A stretch of DNA of 64,000 nt from Pseudomonadota bacterium (GTDB lineage Bacteria; Pseudomonadota; Alphaproteobacteria; Azospirillales; Azospirillaceae). The notes below the pieces were generated by a model. It was not told the origin of the DNA and did no database searches. It worked only from the letters and a program-made list of their open reading frames with translations. This document shows positions 1 to 7,769 of this stretch, in pieces. Both the position numbers and the translations under genes were made by a program. Numbering within the stretch: position 1 is the stretch's first letter; the number at the start of each line of letters is the position of its first letter. Location of the stretch: positions 186,001 to 250,000 of the forward strand of contig JAFAFA010000079.1 in NCBI GenBank assembly GCA_023423695.1, in the 5' to 3' direction.

Positions 1-133
1 ACGGAAATCGTCAGGCGGCATTGCGTGGACCGCGCTTCTTAGGGCAGCGGCTCTGCCCTATCTTAAGCCTCACAAGGCAAACAAATTCCAAGGGAGTGGA
101 CGTCTCTCACCTCACGTGGAGATTCCCAGAGCC

Positions 134-307
134 ATGAACACGCTTTTCGACGAAGTCCGCGATCCCCGCAGCCATCAGGAACTCATGCTGGCTGCCCGCC
201 AAATGCGCGCCGAGTACCTGCGCGAACTGTTCGGCAAGCTGCGCGCCGCCCTGTCCGGCCACCGTGACCATCACGGCCCGGCGGCGCTGAGCCCGAGCGC
301 ACGCTGA
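134..307 (+). CDS. small hypothetical protein (57 aa)
   Basis: A short basic protein beginning MNTLFDEVRDP, with a central amphipathic stretch (AARQMRAEYLRELFGKL) and a Pro/Ser/Ala-rich tail. I do not recognise a named family with certainty; its size and its Arg/Leu-rich core recall the short RSP_7527/DUF1127-like proteins of alphaproteobacteria, and this is only a resemblance. I chose the ATG at 134, preceded by GGAG about 11 bases upstream; an in-frame GTG at 116 would add six residues. A strong bidirectional hairpin follows at 361-394, and the next gene converges on it, which supports this short frame being a real transcription unit. Confidence 0.55.
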   Translation: MNTLFDEVRDPRSHQELMLAARQMRAEYLRELFGKLRAALSGHRDHHGPAALSPSAR

Positions 308-360
308 CCGATACACCCGCCCGGTGGCGGGTTCATGTAAGGTCCGGCCATACGCAAGGA

Positions 361-394
361 GAACGGCACTGCGCGACGCCGCGCAGTGCCGTTC
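361..394. terminator. bidirectional hairpin terminator
   Basis: Perfect 15-bp stem (arms 361-375 and 380-394) with a four-base loop ACGC. It lies between two convergent genes, the small protein ending at 307 and the DUF983 gene ending at 439. The T-run is weak on both sides. Confidence 0.7.
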
Positions 395-438
395 TTCATT
401 TGAAGCCGTTCCATTCCAAGCGACCGGGCAGTCGGCGC

Positions 439-819
439 TCAGGCCTGCTCCGACCCGGGCGCCCCGGTGCTCCACAGCAGGCCCAGCACCAGCCCCTTGC
501 AGCGCGGCAGCAGGATCAGGGTCAGGACGAGGGTCAGCAGCGGCCACACCGCCAGATGCACCCAGGTCGGCGGCTCATAGGACTGCTCGACCGACAGCAG
601 GGCCGGGATGACGATGTGCCCGACGATCAGGATCGTCATCCAAGGCGGCGCGTCGTCGGCGCGCAGATGCCCATAGGCCTCGCCGCAGGCGGCGCAGCGG
701 TCGACCGGCTTCAGGAAGTTCCGCAGCAGCCGGCCTTGCCCGCAGTTGGGGCAGCAGCCGATCAGGCCGCGGAAAGAGGCGAGAAACTTCGACGGGGCCG
801 CTTCGGTTCCAAGGGTCAT
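439..819 (-). CDS. DUF983 family membrane protein
   Basis: 126-residue protein with the DUF983 layout: an N-terminal soluble part with two CxxC pairs (CCPNCGQG and CAACGEAYG, probable zinc-ribbon ligands) followed by two membrane segments (TILIVGHIVIPALL and a Leu-rich helix near the C terminus). DUF983 genes in alphaproteobacteria often accompany haem-copper oxidase genes, but no oxidase is seen here, so the role is unknown. The start at 819 follows AAGGAG at a good distance; the frame runs open further upstream without such a site. Transcribed divergently from the ABC importer and convergent with the preceding small gene. Confidence 0.8.
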   Translation of the reverse strand: MTLGTEAAPSKFLASFRGLIGCCPNCGQGRLLRNFLKPVDRCAACGEAYGHLRADDAPPWMTILIVGHIVIPALLSVEQSYEPPTWVHLAVWPLLTLVLTLILLPRCKGLVLGLLWSTGAPGSEQA

Positions 820-1019
820 GACCACTCCTTCCGTGCTGCGGACAATATAGCGTCTTGCCCGGCAAACCACATCCCCGATTGCGGGCGGGTCGGCCATGCC
901 GATGTGCTTCCTTTCGGAATCGGGGCTTTTCAACCCTGTCCTTATCGCACTTCGCGCCTCGTGGTATGACGGTACGGACCGTTTGCGGACGTGGAGGGAC
1001 ATGATGGATCGAACATCGG

Positions 1020-1073
1020 ATGAAACAGTGGAACAGTCTCCAGGATATGTTTCATAGCGTTTCAAATGTTCCA
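1020..1073. promoter_or_regulatory. cluster of inverted TG(A/G)AACA half-sites
   Basis: The 344-base divergent gap between the DUF983 gene and the ABC importer holds two interleaved inverted repeats: ATGAAACA (1020-1027) with TGTTTCAT (1048-1055), and TGGAACA (1029-1035) with TGTTCCA (1067-1073). A further GTTTCA lies at 1059-1064. This looks like a multi-site operator for a dimeric regulator; the regulator is unknown. I see nothing else recognisable in 820-1163. Confidence 0.4.
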
Positions 1074-1163
1074 TCCCGGGCTGCCCGCGCCCTGCTGCCG
1101 AGTTGACGGCGGAGCCGCCGCGGTCTAGGGGGAAGGCCTTCCGTGTCCAGGAGAACCGCAGCC

Positions 1164-2144
1164 ATGTCCTTCACCCGTCTGTTGTGCGCCGCCGCGGCAC
1201 TCGCCGCCTTCGTCGGTCCGTTCGCCGCCCCGGTCGAGGCGCTGGCGCAGAGCAAGACCGTCGCCATCACCGCCATCGTCCAGCATCCGGCGCTCGACGC
1301 GACCCGCGACGGCGTGGTGGAGGCGCTGAAGGAGGCCGGCTTCGTCCAGGGCCAGAACCTGAAGGTCGAATACCAGAGCGCGCAGGGCAACCCAGCCACC
1401 GCCGCCCAGATCGCCCGCCAGTTCGCCGGATCGCGTCCCGACGTGATCGTGCCGATCTCCACCCCCTCGGCCCAGGCGGTGGCGGCGGCGACCCGCGACA
1501 TTCCGGTGGTCTTCACCGCGGTGACCGATCCGGTTTCGGCCCAGATGGTGAAGTCGATGGACAAGCCCGGCGCCAACATCACCGGCCTGTCCGACATGGC
1601 CCCGGTGGCCGAGCATGTCGCCCTGATCCGCGAGATCGTTCCGCAGGCCAAGCGGATCGGCGTGCTCTACAACCCCGGTGAGCCGAACTCCGTCGTGCTG
1701 ATCAAGGCACTGAAGGAAGAGGCGGCGAAGGCCGGCCTGACGGTGGTCGAGGCCTCCGTCCCGAAATCCTCGGATGCCCAGCCGGCGGTGCGCAGCCTCG
1801 TCGGCAAGGCCGATGCCGTCTACATCCCGCTGGACAACACGGTCGTCTCGGCTCTGGAAAGCGTGATCGCGGTCGGCCAGCAGGCCAAGCTGCCGATCTT
1901 CTCCGCCGACACCGACAGCGTGGCCCGCGGCACCGTGGCCTCCATCGGCTTCGATTACTTCCAGGTCGGCAAGCAGACCGGCGCCATTGTTGCACGCGTC
2001 CTGAAGGGCGAGAAGCCCGGCGACCTGCCGGTTGAGCTCGCCAAAGGCACCGACCTGTTCGTCAACCCGAAGTCCGCCGCCGCCATGGGCGTCACCCTGC
2101 CCGACGCGGTGGTGAAGCGCGCGACGAAGGTGGTCGGGCAGTAA
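1164..2144 (+). CDS. ABC transporter substrate-binding protein (COG2984 type)
   Basis: 326-residue periplasmic binding protein. It starts with a signal peptide (MSFTRLLCAAAALAAF... cleaved near VEALAQ) and then has the two-lobe fold typical of COG2984/TrpX-like proteins: the first lobe opens with VAITAIVQHPALDATRDG and PVVFTAVTDPVSAQMV contributes to the cleft, as in the family. Related streptococcal systems (TrpXYZ) import aromatic amino acids, but the ligand cannot be read from sequence. The start at 1164 follows CAGGAGA; a GTG at 1143 is a weaker option. It is first in an importer operon with the permease and ATPase downstream, separated from them by a palindromic repeat element at 2161-2295. 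Confidence 0.88.
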   Translation: MSFTRLLCAAAALAAFVGPFAAPVEALAQSKTVAITAIVQHPALDATRDGVVEALKEAGFVQGQNLKVEYQSAQGNPATAAQIARQFAGSRPDVIVPISTPSAQAVAAATRDIPVVFTAVTDPVSAQMVKSMDKPGANITGLSDMAPVAEHVALIREIVPQAKRIGVLYNPGEPNSVVLIKALKEEAAKAGLTVVEASVPKSSDAQPAVRSLVGKADAVYIPLDNTVVSALESVIAVGQQAKLPIFSADTDSVARGTVASIGFDYFQVGKQTGAIVARVLKGEKPGDLPVELAKGTDLFVNPKSAAAMGVTLPDAVVKRATKVVGQ

Positions 2145-2160
2145 GGCTGCTGGCTCCGAA

Positions 2161-2295
2161 TGCCCCCACCCTAACCCTCCCCCGCTCTCGGCCAACCTGA
2201 GGTTGGTCCGATCGCAAGGGAGGGAACTCCGCCGCTCTCCCGCACAAGCGCTTGTCCCCTCCCCCGCCCAGCGGGGGAGGGTTAGGGTGGGGGCA
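2161..2295. repeat. intergenic inverted-repeat element, copy A
   Basis: About 135 bases whose ends are inverted (TGCCCCCACCCTAACC... and ...GGTTAGGGTGGGGGCA), with internal stems around CTCCCCCGC / GCGGGGGAG. It belongs to the same family as copies at 32897, 39758, 58033 and 60901. This copy lies inside an operon, between the binding-protein and permease genes. Confidence 0.85.
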
Positions 2296-2323
2296 AGTGC
2301 CTGCACCTAACTAAAGCACCGCA

Positions 2324-3220
2324 ATGACCGAAATCGCCCTCTTCGGCGCCATCGAGATCGGCCTCGTCTATGCGCTGGTCGCCATCGGCGTCTATCTGTC
2401 CTTCCGCATCCTGGACTTCCCCGACCTGACGGTCGACGGAAGCTTTCCGCTGGGCGCGGCCGTCTGCGCGGTGCTGCTGATCGCGGGCGTCAATCCCTGG
2501 CTCGCCAGCCTCGCCGCGGCGCTGGCCGGGGCGGTGGCCGGGCTGGTGACGGCGACGCTGAACGTGCGCTTCAAGATCCTGCACCTGCTCGCCAGCATCC
2601 TGACGATGATCGCGCTGTTCTCCGTCAACCTGCGGGTGATGGGGCGGCCGAACGTGGCTCTGCTGATGCAGGATACGGTGCTCACCCCCTTCTACGGGCT
2701 CGGGATTCCGGACCATATCGTGCGGCCGCTGGTGGTCGGCGTCATCGTGGCGGTGGTGGTCCTGTTGCTGGCCCGCTTCCTGGCGAGCGAGTTCGGGCTG
2801 GCGATGCGGGCGACCGGGGTGAATGCCCGGATGGCGCGCGCCCAGGGTGTTGACACCGATGCCCATGTCTATGCCGGCATCGCCCTGTCCAACGGCCTGA
2901 CCGGCCTCGCCGGCGCGCTGTTCGCCCAGACCAACGGCTTCGCCGACGTCACCACCGGCATCGGCACCATCGTGGTCGGTCTGGCCGCGGTGATCGTCGG
3001 TGAGACGGTGCTGCCCGCCCGCGCGCTGGCGCTGGCGTTGATCGGCTGCGTCGCCGGCTCGATCCTCTACCGCTTGGCGGTGCAGGTGGCTCTGTCGGCC
3101 GACAGCATCGGCCTGCAGGCTTCCGACCTCAATCTGGTCACCGCGGTGCTGGTCGCCGTCGCTTTGATCCTGCCGCGCCTGAAGGCCAAGGCATCACGCA
3201 GTGCACGAGTAGCCAAATGA
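2324..3220 (+). CDS. ABC transporter permease (COG4120 type)
   Basis: 298-residue polytopic membrane protein of the branched-chain/TrpY-like permease superfamily. It has about eight to nine hydrophobic segments, including LVYALVAIGVYLSF at the N terminus and the motif-bearing cytoplasmic stretch MRATGVNARMARAQGVD, which is the probable coupling region to the ATPase. It forms the channel of the importer with the binding protein upstream and the ATPase downstream. Its end overlaps the ATPase start by four bases (ATGA), showing translational coupling. The gap from the binding-protein gene is unusually long (179 bases) because a repeat element occupies it. Confidence 0.87.
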   Translation: MTEIALFGAIEIGLVYALVAIGVYLSFRILDFPDLTVDGSFPLGAAVCAVLLIAGVNPWLASLAAALAGAVAGLVTATLNVRFKILHLLASILTMIALFSVNLRVMGRPNVALLMQDTVLTPFYGLGIPDHIVRPLVVGVIVAVVVLLLARFLASEFGLAMRATGVNARMARAQGVDTDAHVYAGIALSNGLTGLAGALFAQTNGFADVTTGIGTIVVGLAAVIVGETVLPARALALALIGCVAGSILYRLAVQVALSADSIGLQASDLNLVTAVLVAVALILPRLKAKASRSARVAK

Positions 3221-4014
3221 TCGTCGTCGAGGACATCCACGTCACCTTCGGTCGCGGCACGCCGCTGGAGAAGCACGCGCTGCGCGGGATCGACCTGACC
3301 ATTCCGGAGGGCGAGTTCGTCACCGTCATCGGCTCCAACGGGGCCGGCAAGTCGACCTTCCTCGGCTCGCTGGCCGGCGATGTGCTGGCGGAGCAGGGGC
3401 GCATCTCCATCGACGGCACCGACGTCACCCGCTGGGACACGCCGCGCCGGGCCGGGCTGGTCGCCCGCGTCTTCCAGGATCCGATGGCCGGCAGCTGCGC
3501 CGCCCTGACCATCGAAGAGAACATGGCGCTCGCCGCCGCCCGCGGGCGCCGCCGCGGCCTGGCACTGGCGCTGGGCAGCGACCGCCGCCGGGGCTTCCGC
3601 GACCGCATCGCGGCACTCGGCCTCGGGCTGGAGAACCGGCTGCACGACCGCATGGGCCTGCTGTCAGGCGGCCAGCGTCAGGCGGTCAGCCTGCTGATGG
3701 CGACGCTGGCGGGCTCCAAGATCCTGCTGCTGGACGAGCACACCGCCGCCCTCGATCCCGCCACCGCCGACTTCGTGCTGGACCTGACCCGGCGCATCGT
3801 CCGCGACAACCGGCTGACGACGCTGATGGTCACCCACTCCATGCGGCAGGCGCTGGATTATGGCGACCGCACGCTGATGCTGCACGAGGGCCGCGTCGTG
3901 CTGGACGTGGCCGGCGACGAGCGCGCCGGCCTTGACGTCCCGCATCTGCTGGCGCTGTTCGCCAAACAGCGCGGCGGGGTGGAGATCAGCGACGACAGCC
4001 TGCTGATCGGCTAG
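3217..4014 (+). CDS. ABC transporter ATP-binding protein (COG1101 type)
   Basis: 265-residue nucleotide-binding subunit. Walker A is GSNGAGKST (about residues 39-47), the signature is LSGGQRQAVSLLMA and Walker B is ILLLDEHTAALDP, followed by the H-loop VTHSM. The DEHTAALDP form of Walker B is typical of this COG1101 branch. It energises import by the preceding permease, with which it overlaps by four bases. Its stop codon overlaps the stop of the convergent antiporter gene by the palindromic tetranucleotide CTAG, with no terminator in between. Confidence 0.9.
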   Translation: MIVVEDIHVTFGRGTPLEKHALRGIDLTIPEGEFVTVIGSNGAGKSTFLGSLAGDVLAEQGRISIDGTDVTRWDTPRRAGLVARVFQDPMAGSCAALTIEENMALAAARGRRRGLALALGSDRRRGFRDRIAALGLGLENRLHDRMGLLSGGQRQAVSLLMATLAGSKILLLDEHTAALDPATADFVLDLTRRIVRDNRLTTLMVTHSMRQALDYGDRTLMLHEGRVVLDVAGDERAGLDVPHLLALFAKQRGGVEISDDSLLIG

Positions 4015-5819
4015 ACCTTGGCCTCCGTCCTGGAATCGTCGTCCACATCGTCCTCCCGGTCCGCCTCGAACAGCGACTGAAGCTCGGCGGCAGCATCGCG
4101 GGAGGTCTGGATCAGCTTGGTCTCGTCATTGTGGACGGCATGCTGGCGGATCAGGGTGCGTTCGTCATGGACGCGGAAGGTGTCGAGGGTCCGCGTCACC
4201 TCCCCTTCCGCCAATCCCATCTGGCGCAGCACGTCGCCGGTCAGGCGCAGACTGGAATCGAAGGTCTCGCGCACGATGTGGGTGACGCCGCGGTCCATCA
4301 GATGATGGACATGGCGGCGGTTGCGGGCGCGGGCGAAGATGGTCAGGTTGGGGAAATGGCGCTTTGCCATCTCCACCACGCGCAGCGACTGCTCCATGTC
4401 CTCCAGCGCCACCACGAGGATCCTGGCCTTGTCCGCCCCGGCTGCGCGCAGAAGCTCCACCCGGGTCGGATCGCCGTAATAGGCCTGGCTGCCGAATCTA
4501 CGGACGAAATCGACCTGGGCGGCGCTCTGCTCCAGCGCTGTGAAGGGAATGCCGCGCATCCGCAGCACTCGGCCGACCACCTGCCCCACCCGACCGAAGC
4601 CGCAGATGATGACCCGCGGGTTGTCGTCGGGCGGCGAGTCGAAGGGGCGCTTCAGTTTCGCCGCCATCAAGCGCGGGGCGAGCCAGCGCTCCTCCGCCGC
4701 GAACAGAAAGGGGGTGGCCAGCATGGACAGCGTGACCACCAACATCGCCGCCGACGCCTGCTCCCCCGCCATCGCCCCGCCGGCGACCGCAAGACCGAAC
4801 AGCACGAAACCGAACTCGCCGCCCTGGCTCAGCACCGTCGCCATCCGCATCGCACCGGCCCAGGGCACCCCGGCAATGCGGGCGAGCACCAGCATCACCA
4901 GCGCCTTCACCATCAGCAGCACCAGGGCGAGGCCAAGGAAACGGATCGGGTGCTGGAACAAGGCCGGAATATCGGCGCCCATGCCTACGGAAACGAAGAA
5001 CAGGCCGAGCAGAAGCCCTTCGAACGGTTCGATATCGGCCTGCACCTCGTGCCGGTATTCGGAATCGGACAGCAGCACACCCGCCATGAAGGCGCCCAGC
5101 GACATCGACAGCCCGGCCTCCTCGATCAGCACGGCGGTGCCGACGACGATCAGCAGGGCGGTGGCGGTGAAGATCTCCGGCGCTCCCGCGCGGTCGACGG
5201 CACGGAAAATCGGGCGCAGCAGATAGCGCCCGCCGATCAGCACGACGGCCACGGCGGCAGCCGCCTTGCCGACCGCCAGCCACGCCCCGTCTGCCTGCGG
5301 CACGGTGCCGTTGCCCAGCAAGGGCAGCAGGGCAACGGCGGGGATGATGGCGAGATCCTGGAACAGCAGAACGGAAAAGGCGTTGCGCCCCGACTGGTTT
5401 GCCAGCAGCCCGCGCTCCGCCATCATCGGCAGGGCCATGGCGGTGGAGGACAAGGCGAAGCCGAAACCGAGCACCACCGCCGTCGGCCAGGCAAGGCCGA
5501 GGATCCAGCCGCACAAGCCCGCGATGACGGCGCCGGTGACCGCCACCTGTGCCCCGCCCAGCCCCAGCACCGATTTGCGCATCACCCACAGGCGGGCCGG
5601 CCGAAGCTCCAGCCCGATCAGGAACAGCAGCATCACGACGCCGAGTTCCGAGGCATGGGCGATCGCCGAGACATTGGTGATCAACCCTAGACCCGCCGGC
5701 CCCACGGCAAGACCGGCGGCAAGATAGCCGAGCGGCGCGCCGAACCCGAACCTTTTAGCCACCGGCACCGCGATCACCATCGCCGCCAGCAGCACGACCA
5801 ACGTCACCAGTTCCGCCAT
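4011..5819 (-). CDS. CPA2 family cation:proton antiporter with RCK domain (KefB/C-like)
   Basis: 602-residue inner-membrane protein. Residues 1 to about 375 form a 12-13 helix antiporter domain; the rest is cytoplasmic, with a Rossmann-type RCK_N (TrkA-N) domain opening at VIICGFGRVGQVVGRVL and a C-terminal tail rich in acidic residues. The family exchanges K+ or Na+ for protons; the RCK domain binds nucleotide and gates transport. Glutathione gating of true KefB/C cannot be inferred. I chose the ATG at 5819, the family-like MAELVTLVVLLAAM; a GTG at 5843 is possible. The start codon lies inside a perfect inverted repeat. The gene converges on the ABC operon and overlaps its last base quartet. 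Confidence 0.88.
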   Translation of the reverse strand: MAELVTLVVLLAAMVIAVPVAKRFGFGAPLGYLAAGLAVGPAGLGLITNVSAIAHASELGVVMLLFLIGLELRPARLWVMRKSVLGLGGAQVAVTGAVIAGLCGWILGLAWPTAVVLGFGFALSSTAMALPMMAERGLLANQSGRNAFSVLLFQDLAIIPAVALLPLLGNGTVPQADGAWLAVGKAAAAVAVVLIGGRYLLRPIFRAVDRAGAPEIFTATALLIVVGTAVLIEEAGLSMSLGAFMAGVLLSDSEYRHEVQADIEPFEGLLLGLFFVSVGMGADIPALFQHPIRFLGLALVLLMVKALVMLVLARIAGVPWAGAMRMATVLSQGGEFGFVLFGLAVAGGAMAGEQASAAMLVVTLSMLATPFLFAAEERWLAPRLMAAKLKRPFDSPPDDNPRVIICGFGRVGQVVGRVLRMRGIPFTALEQSAAQVDFVRRFGSQAYYGDPTRVELLRAAGADKARILVVALEDMEQSLRVVEMAKRHFPNLTIFARARNRRHVHHLMDRGVTHIVRETFDSSLRLTGDVLRQMGLAEGEVTRTLDTFRVHDERTLIRQHAVHNDETKLIQTSRDAAAELQSLFEADREDDVDDDSRTEAKV

Positions 5820-5857
5820 AGTCCCCCGCAGTCCGTCTGTCACGGGGGACTATGGCG
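5814..5857 (-). promoter_or_regulatory. 15-bp perfect inverted repeat covering the antiporter start codon
   Basis: Arms 5814-5828 (CGCCATAGTCCCCCG) and 5843-5857 (CGGGGGACTATGGCG) are exact inverse complements around a 14-base loop. In the antiporter mRNA the 3' arm contains the G-rich stretch before the gene and the ATG itself, so the folded form would hide the ribosome-binding region and start codon. Confidence 0.6.
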
Positions 5858-5920
5858 TGTTTTCGAAGTCCGGCACCAGACGCTTAACCGTCAGCCCGGC
5901 AATACCTTCTGTCCATTGGA

Positions 5921-6751
5921 TCACCCGGCCGGGATGGGCATGCGGGAGGAACCGCGGGCCGCCCACCGGGTCAGCAGCAGGATTCCCGCCACCACCGCGA
6001 TATAGGCGATCAGCTGCGCTTCGGTCGGACGGTCGGTATAGCCGACCAGCACATGCAGGGCCTGCCCGATCAGGCTGTTGTCGCGCAGGATGCCGGAGCT
6101 GTCCCACAGGATGGTGCCGCCCGCCATCAGGATGCCGGCCTGCGCCAGGAAATTGACCGCCGTGGCGGCCATGCCGGCGGCCAGCAGGGTCAGGAGCCAT
6201 GTGGTGGTGGAGAACAGGTGCCGCGTCGGGATCTGCACCAGACCGGCATAGAGGAGCACCGACACCAGCGCGCCGAGCGCCATGCCGCCCAGCCCCCCGG
6301 CGGCGACGGTGGCAAGTCCGCCCTCCTCCGACGCCAGGATGCCGGTGAGGAACAGCACGACCTCCGACCCCTCGCGCAGCACCGCCACGCCGATGACGAT
6401 CGCCAGCGCCGCCAGCGACTTCTCCCCGCTCCGCACCGCATGGCCGACGGCCTTCATGTCGCGCGCCAGTTCGCGGCCATGCTGTGCCATCCAGGCATTG
6501 TGCCAGGCGAGCATCACCACCGCGGTCAGGAGGACGCCGGCATTGAACAGTTCCTGCCCGGTGTCGGCGAACAGCCCGCTGATGGCATCGGCGAAGGCGG
6601 CGACGACGCAGGAGCCGACGATGCCGCCGACGATGCCGAGCGCGATCCAGCGCGCCCGCCCGACAACCCCCTGGGTCGCGGCCAGCACGATGCCGACGAT
6701 GAGGCCTGCTTCCAGGACCTCGCGAAACACAATGATCAGACTGGCGAGCAT
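5921..6751 (-). CDS. FTR1 family iron permease
   Basis: 276-residue membrane protein with seven predicted helices. The two iron-binding RExxE motifs diagnostic of Ftr1/EfeU are present: REVLE at residues 10-14 and REGSE at 126-130. FTR1 proteins move Fe3+ (after oxidation of Fe2+ by a partner) across the inner membrane. The gene lies directly downstream of a periplasmic cupredoxin-domain protein on the same strand, about 36 bases apart, and a Fur-like box lies upstream of the pair. This is the simplified EfeUO/FtrAB-type arrangement. The start ATG at 6751 gives the canonical short N terminus before the first RExxE. Confidence 0.92.
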   Translation of the reverse strand: MLASLIIVFREVLEAGLIVGIVLAATQGVVGRARWIALGIVGGIVGSCVVAAFADAISGLFADTGQELFNAGVLLTAVVMLAWHNAWMAQHGRELARDMKAVGHAVRSGEKSLAALAIVIGVAVLREGSEVVLFLTGILASEEGGLATVAAGGLGGMALGALVSVLLYAGLVQIPTRHLFSTTTWLLTLLAAGMAATAVNFLAQAGILMAGGTILWDSSGILRDNSLIGQALHVLVGYTDRPTEAQLIAYIAVVAGILLLTRWAARGSSRMPIPAG

Positions 6752-6787
6752 GGTCGTCTCCGGGATTTGCGGGCGGTCAGGACCGCG

Positions 6788-7147
6788 TCACTCGGCGATT
6801 ACGGCGCCCTGAGCCGTCGCTTCGTGAAACTCCCCGAAGAAGGGGTAGCGCCCAGGCTTCAGCGGGCCGACCATCACCTTGATCTGCTTGCGCCCGCCGA
6901 CGATCTTCTCGACCTTCATCTCGTTGCTTTCGAACTCCTCCGACGTGGCGTCCTGGTTGTCGACCAGCAGGGTCACGCGCTTGTTGGCGGGGATCTTCAC
7001 CTCCGCCGGTTCGAATTTGTGGTCCTTGATGACGATGGTCACCATGTCGTCGGCACGTACGGCACCGGCGGGGATCAGCACGGCACCGGACAGGGCGATG
7101 GCACAAAGGGCGGCGCGGGCGGCGGACAGCTGCGATGGACGGCGCAT
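6788..7147 (-). CDS. periplasmic cupredoxin-domain protein, partner of FTR1
   Basis: 119-residue exported protein. A signal peptide (MRRPSQLSAARAALCAIALSG... to about VRADD) precedes a single cupredoxin-like beta-sandwich domain beginning VTIVIKDHKFEPAEVKIPAN and containing DNQDATSEEFES and the C-terminal FFGEFHEATAQG. Classical type-1 copper ligands are incomplete, as in EfeO-type and P19-associated cupredoxin domains, so it may bind iron or copper for the permease. The start at 7147 is the ATG directly before the signal peptide; the frame extends further upstream but crosses the Fur-like box. Operon with FTR1. Confidence 0.82.
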   Translation of the reverse strand: MRRPSQLSAARAALCAIALSGAVLIPAGAVRADDMVTIVIKDHKFEPAEVKIPANKRVTLLVDNQDATSEEFESNEMKVEKIVGGRKQIKVMVGPLKPGRYPFFGEFHEATAQGAVIAE

Positions 7148-7184
7148 TCTGGGAAGACCTCGGGACTGATAGGGGCATTGCTTG

Positions 7185-7199
7185 TGAAAATCATTCTCA
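7185..7199 (-). promoter_or_regulatory. Fur-like box upstream of the cupredoxin-FTR1 operon
   Basis: TGAAAATCATTCTCA matches the 7-1-7 Fur consensus TGATAATNATTATCA at all but two positions, and the flanking bases extend the palindrome to GTGA...TCAC. It lies 38-52 bases upstream of the cupredoxin start codon, where a repressor would block the promoter. In alphaproteobacteria the binder could be Fur, Mur or Irr. Confidence 0.7.
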
Positions 7200-7325
7200 C
7201 CCCATCCGCCGACGGTCAAACAAAAGGCTCCCGCTGACGCTGCAACGCACCTGCGACGGAAACGCGCATCCACTGCGGATGCGGCCGCCTTCGTCCCTCA
7301 CCAGCTCACCCGTGACAGCGTGTCC

Positions 7326-7769
7326 TTACCCGATCTCGGACGAGCCGGGAAACTGCTCCAGCCCGTCGGTGATCTCGTAGTAATCCGCCTTGCCCTCGAC
7401 AAAGCCGTGGCGGAGCGTCTTCAGTCCGGTCGGCTGGTCCAGGCTGCCGGCAGCGATTTCGATCTCCGACTTGCCGTCGCCCTTCCAGAACAGGGACGAG
7501 CCGCACCGGCCGCAGAAACCCCGCTCCGCGAAGCTGGACGAGCGGTACCAGGACAATGTTTCGGCCGCGTCGAAGATGACGGTGTCGCGCGGGACGGTGA
7601 TGTAGGCGCCGATATGGCCGTGGAAGCGGCGGCATTGCCCGCAATGGCAGGTGACAACCCCGTCCGGCCGCTCGGCCAGCAGGAAGCGCACGCCGCCGCA
7701 CAGGCAGCCTCCGGACAGCGCCGGCCCCTGCCCTCCGCCGCCTTCCCGCCCGTTGCCGCTGCCGCTCAT
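7326..7769 (-). CDS. GFA family protein (Mss4-like zinc fold), second copy
   Basis: 147-residue cytoplasmic protein of the GFA family (glutathione-dependent formaldehyde-activating enzyme-like, Mss4-like fold). Zinc ligands are visible in GGCLCGGVRF, CHCGQCRRFHG and FCGRCGSSLFW; the C-terminal half includes IEIAAGSLDQPTGL and YYEITDGLEQFP. Most GFA proteins have no proven formaldehyde activity, so the role is open. The start ATG overlaps the stop of the preceding GFA gene by four bases, so the two are translationally coupled. Its partner is about 40% similar by eye, suggesting tandem duplication and divergence. Confidence 0.85.
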   Translation of the reverse strand: MSGSGNGREGGGGQGPALSGGCLCGGVRFLLAERPDGVVTCHCGQCRRFHGHIGAYITVPRDTVIFDAAETLSWYRSSSFAERGFCGRCGSSLFWKGDGKSEIEIAAGSLDQPTGLKTLRHGFVEGKADYYEITDGLEQFPGSSEIG

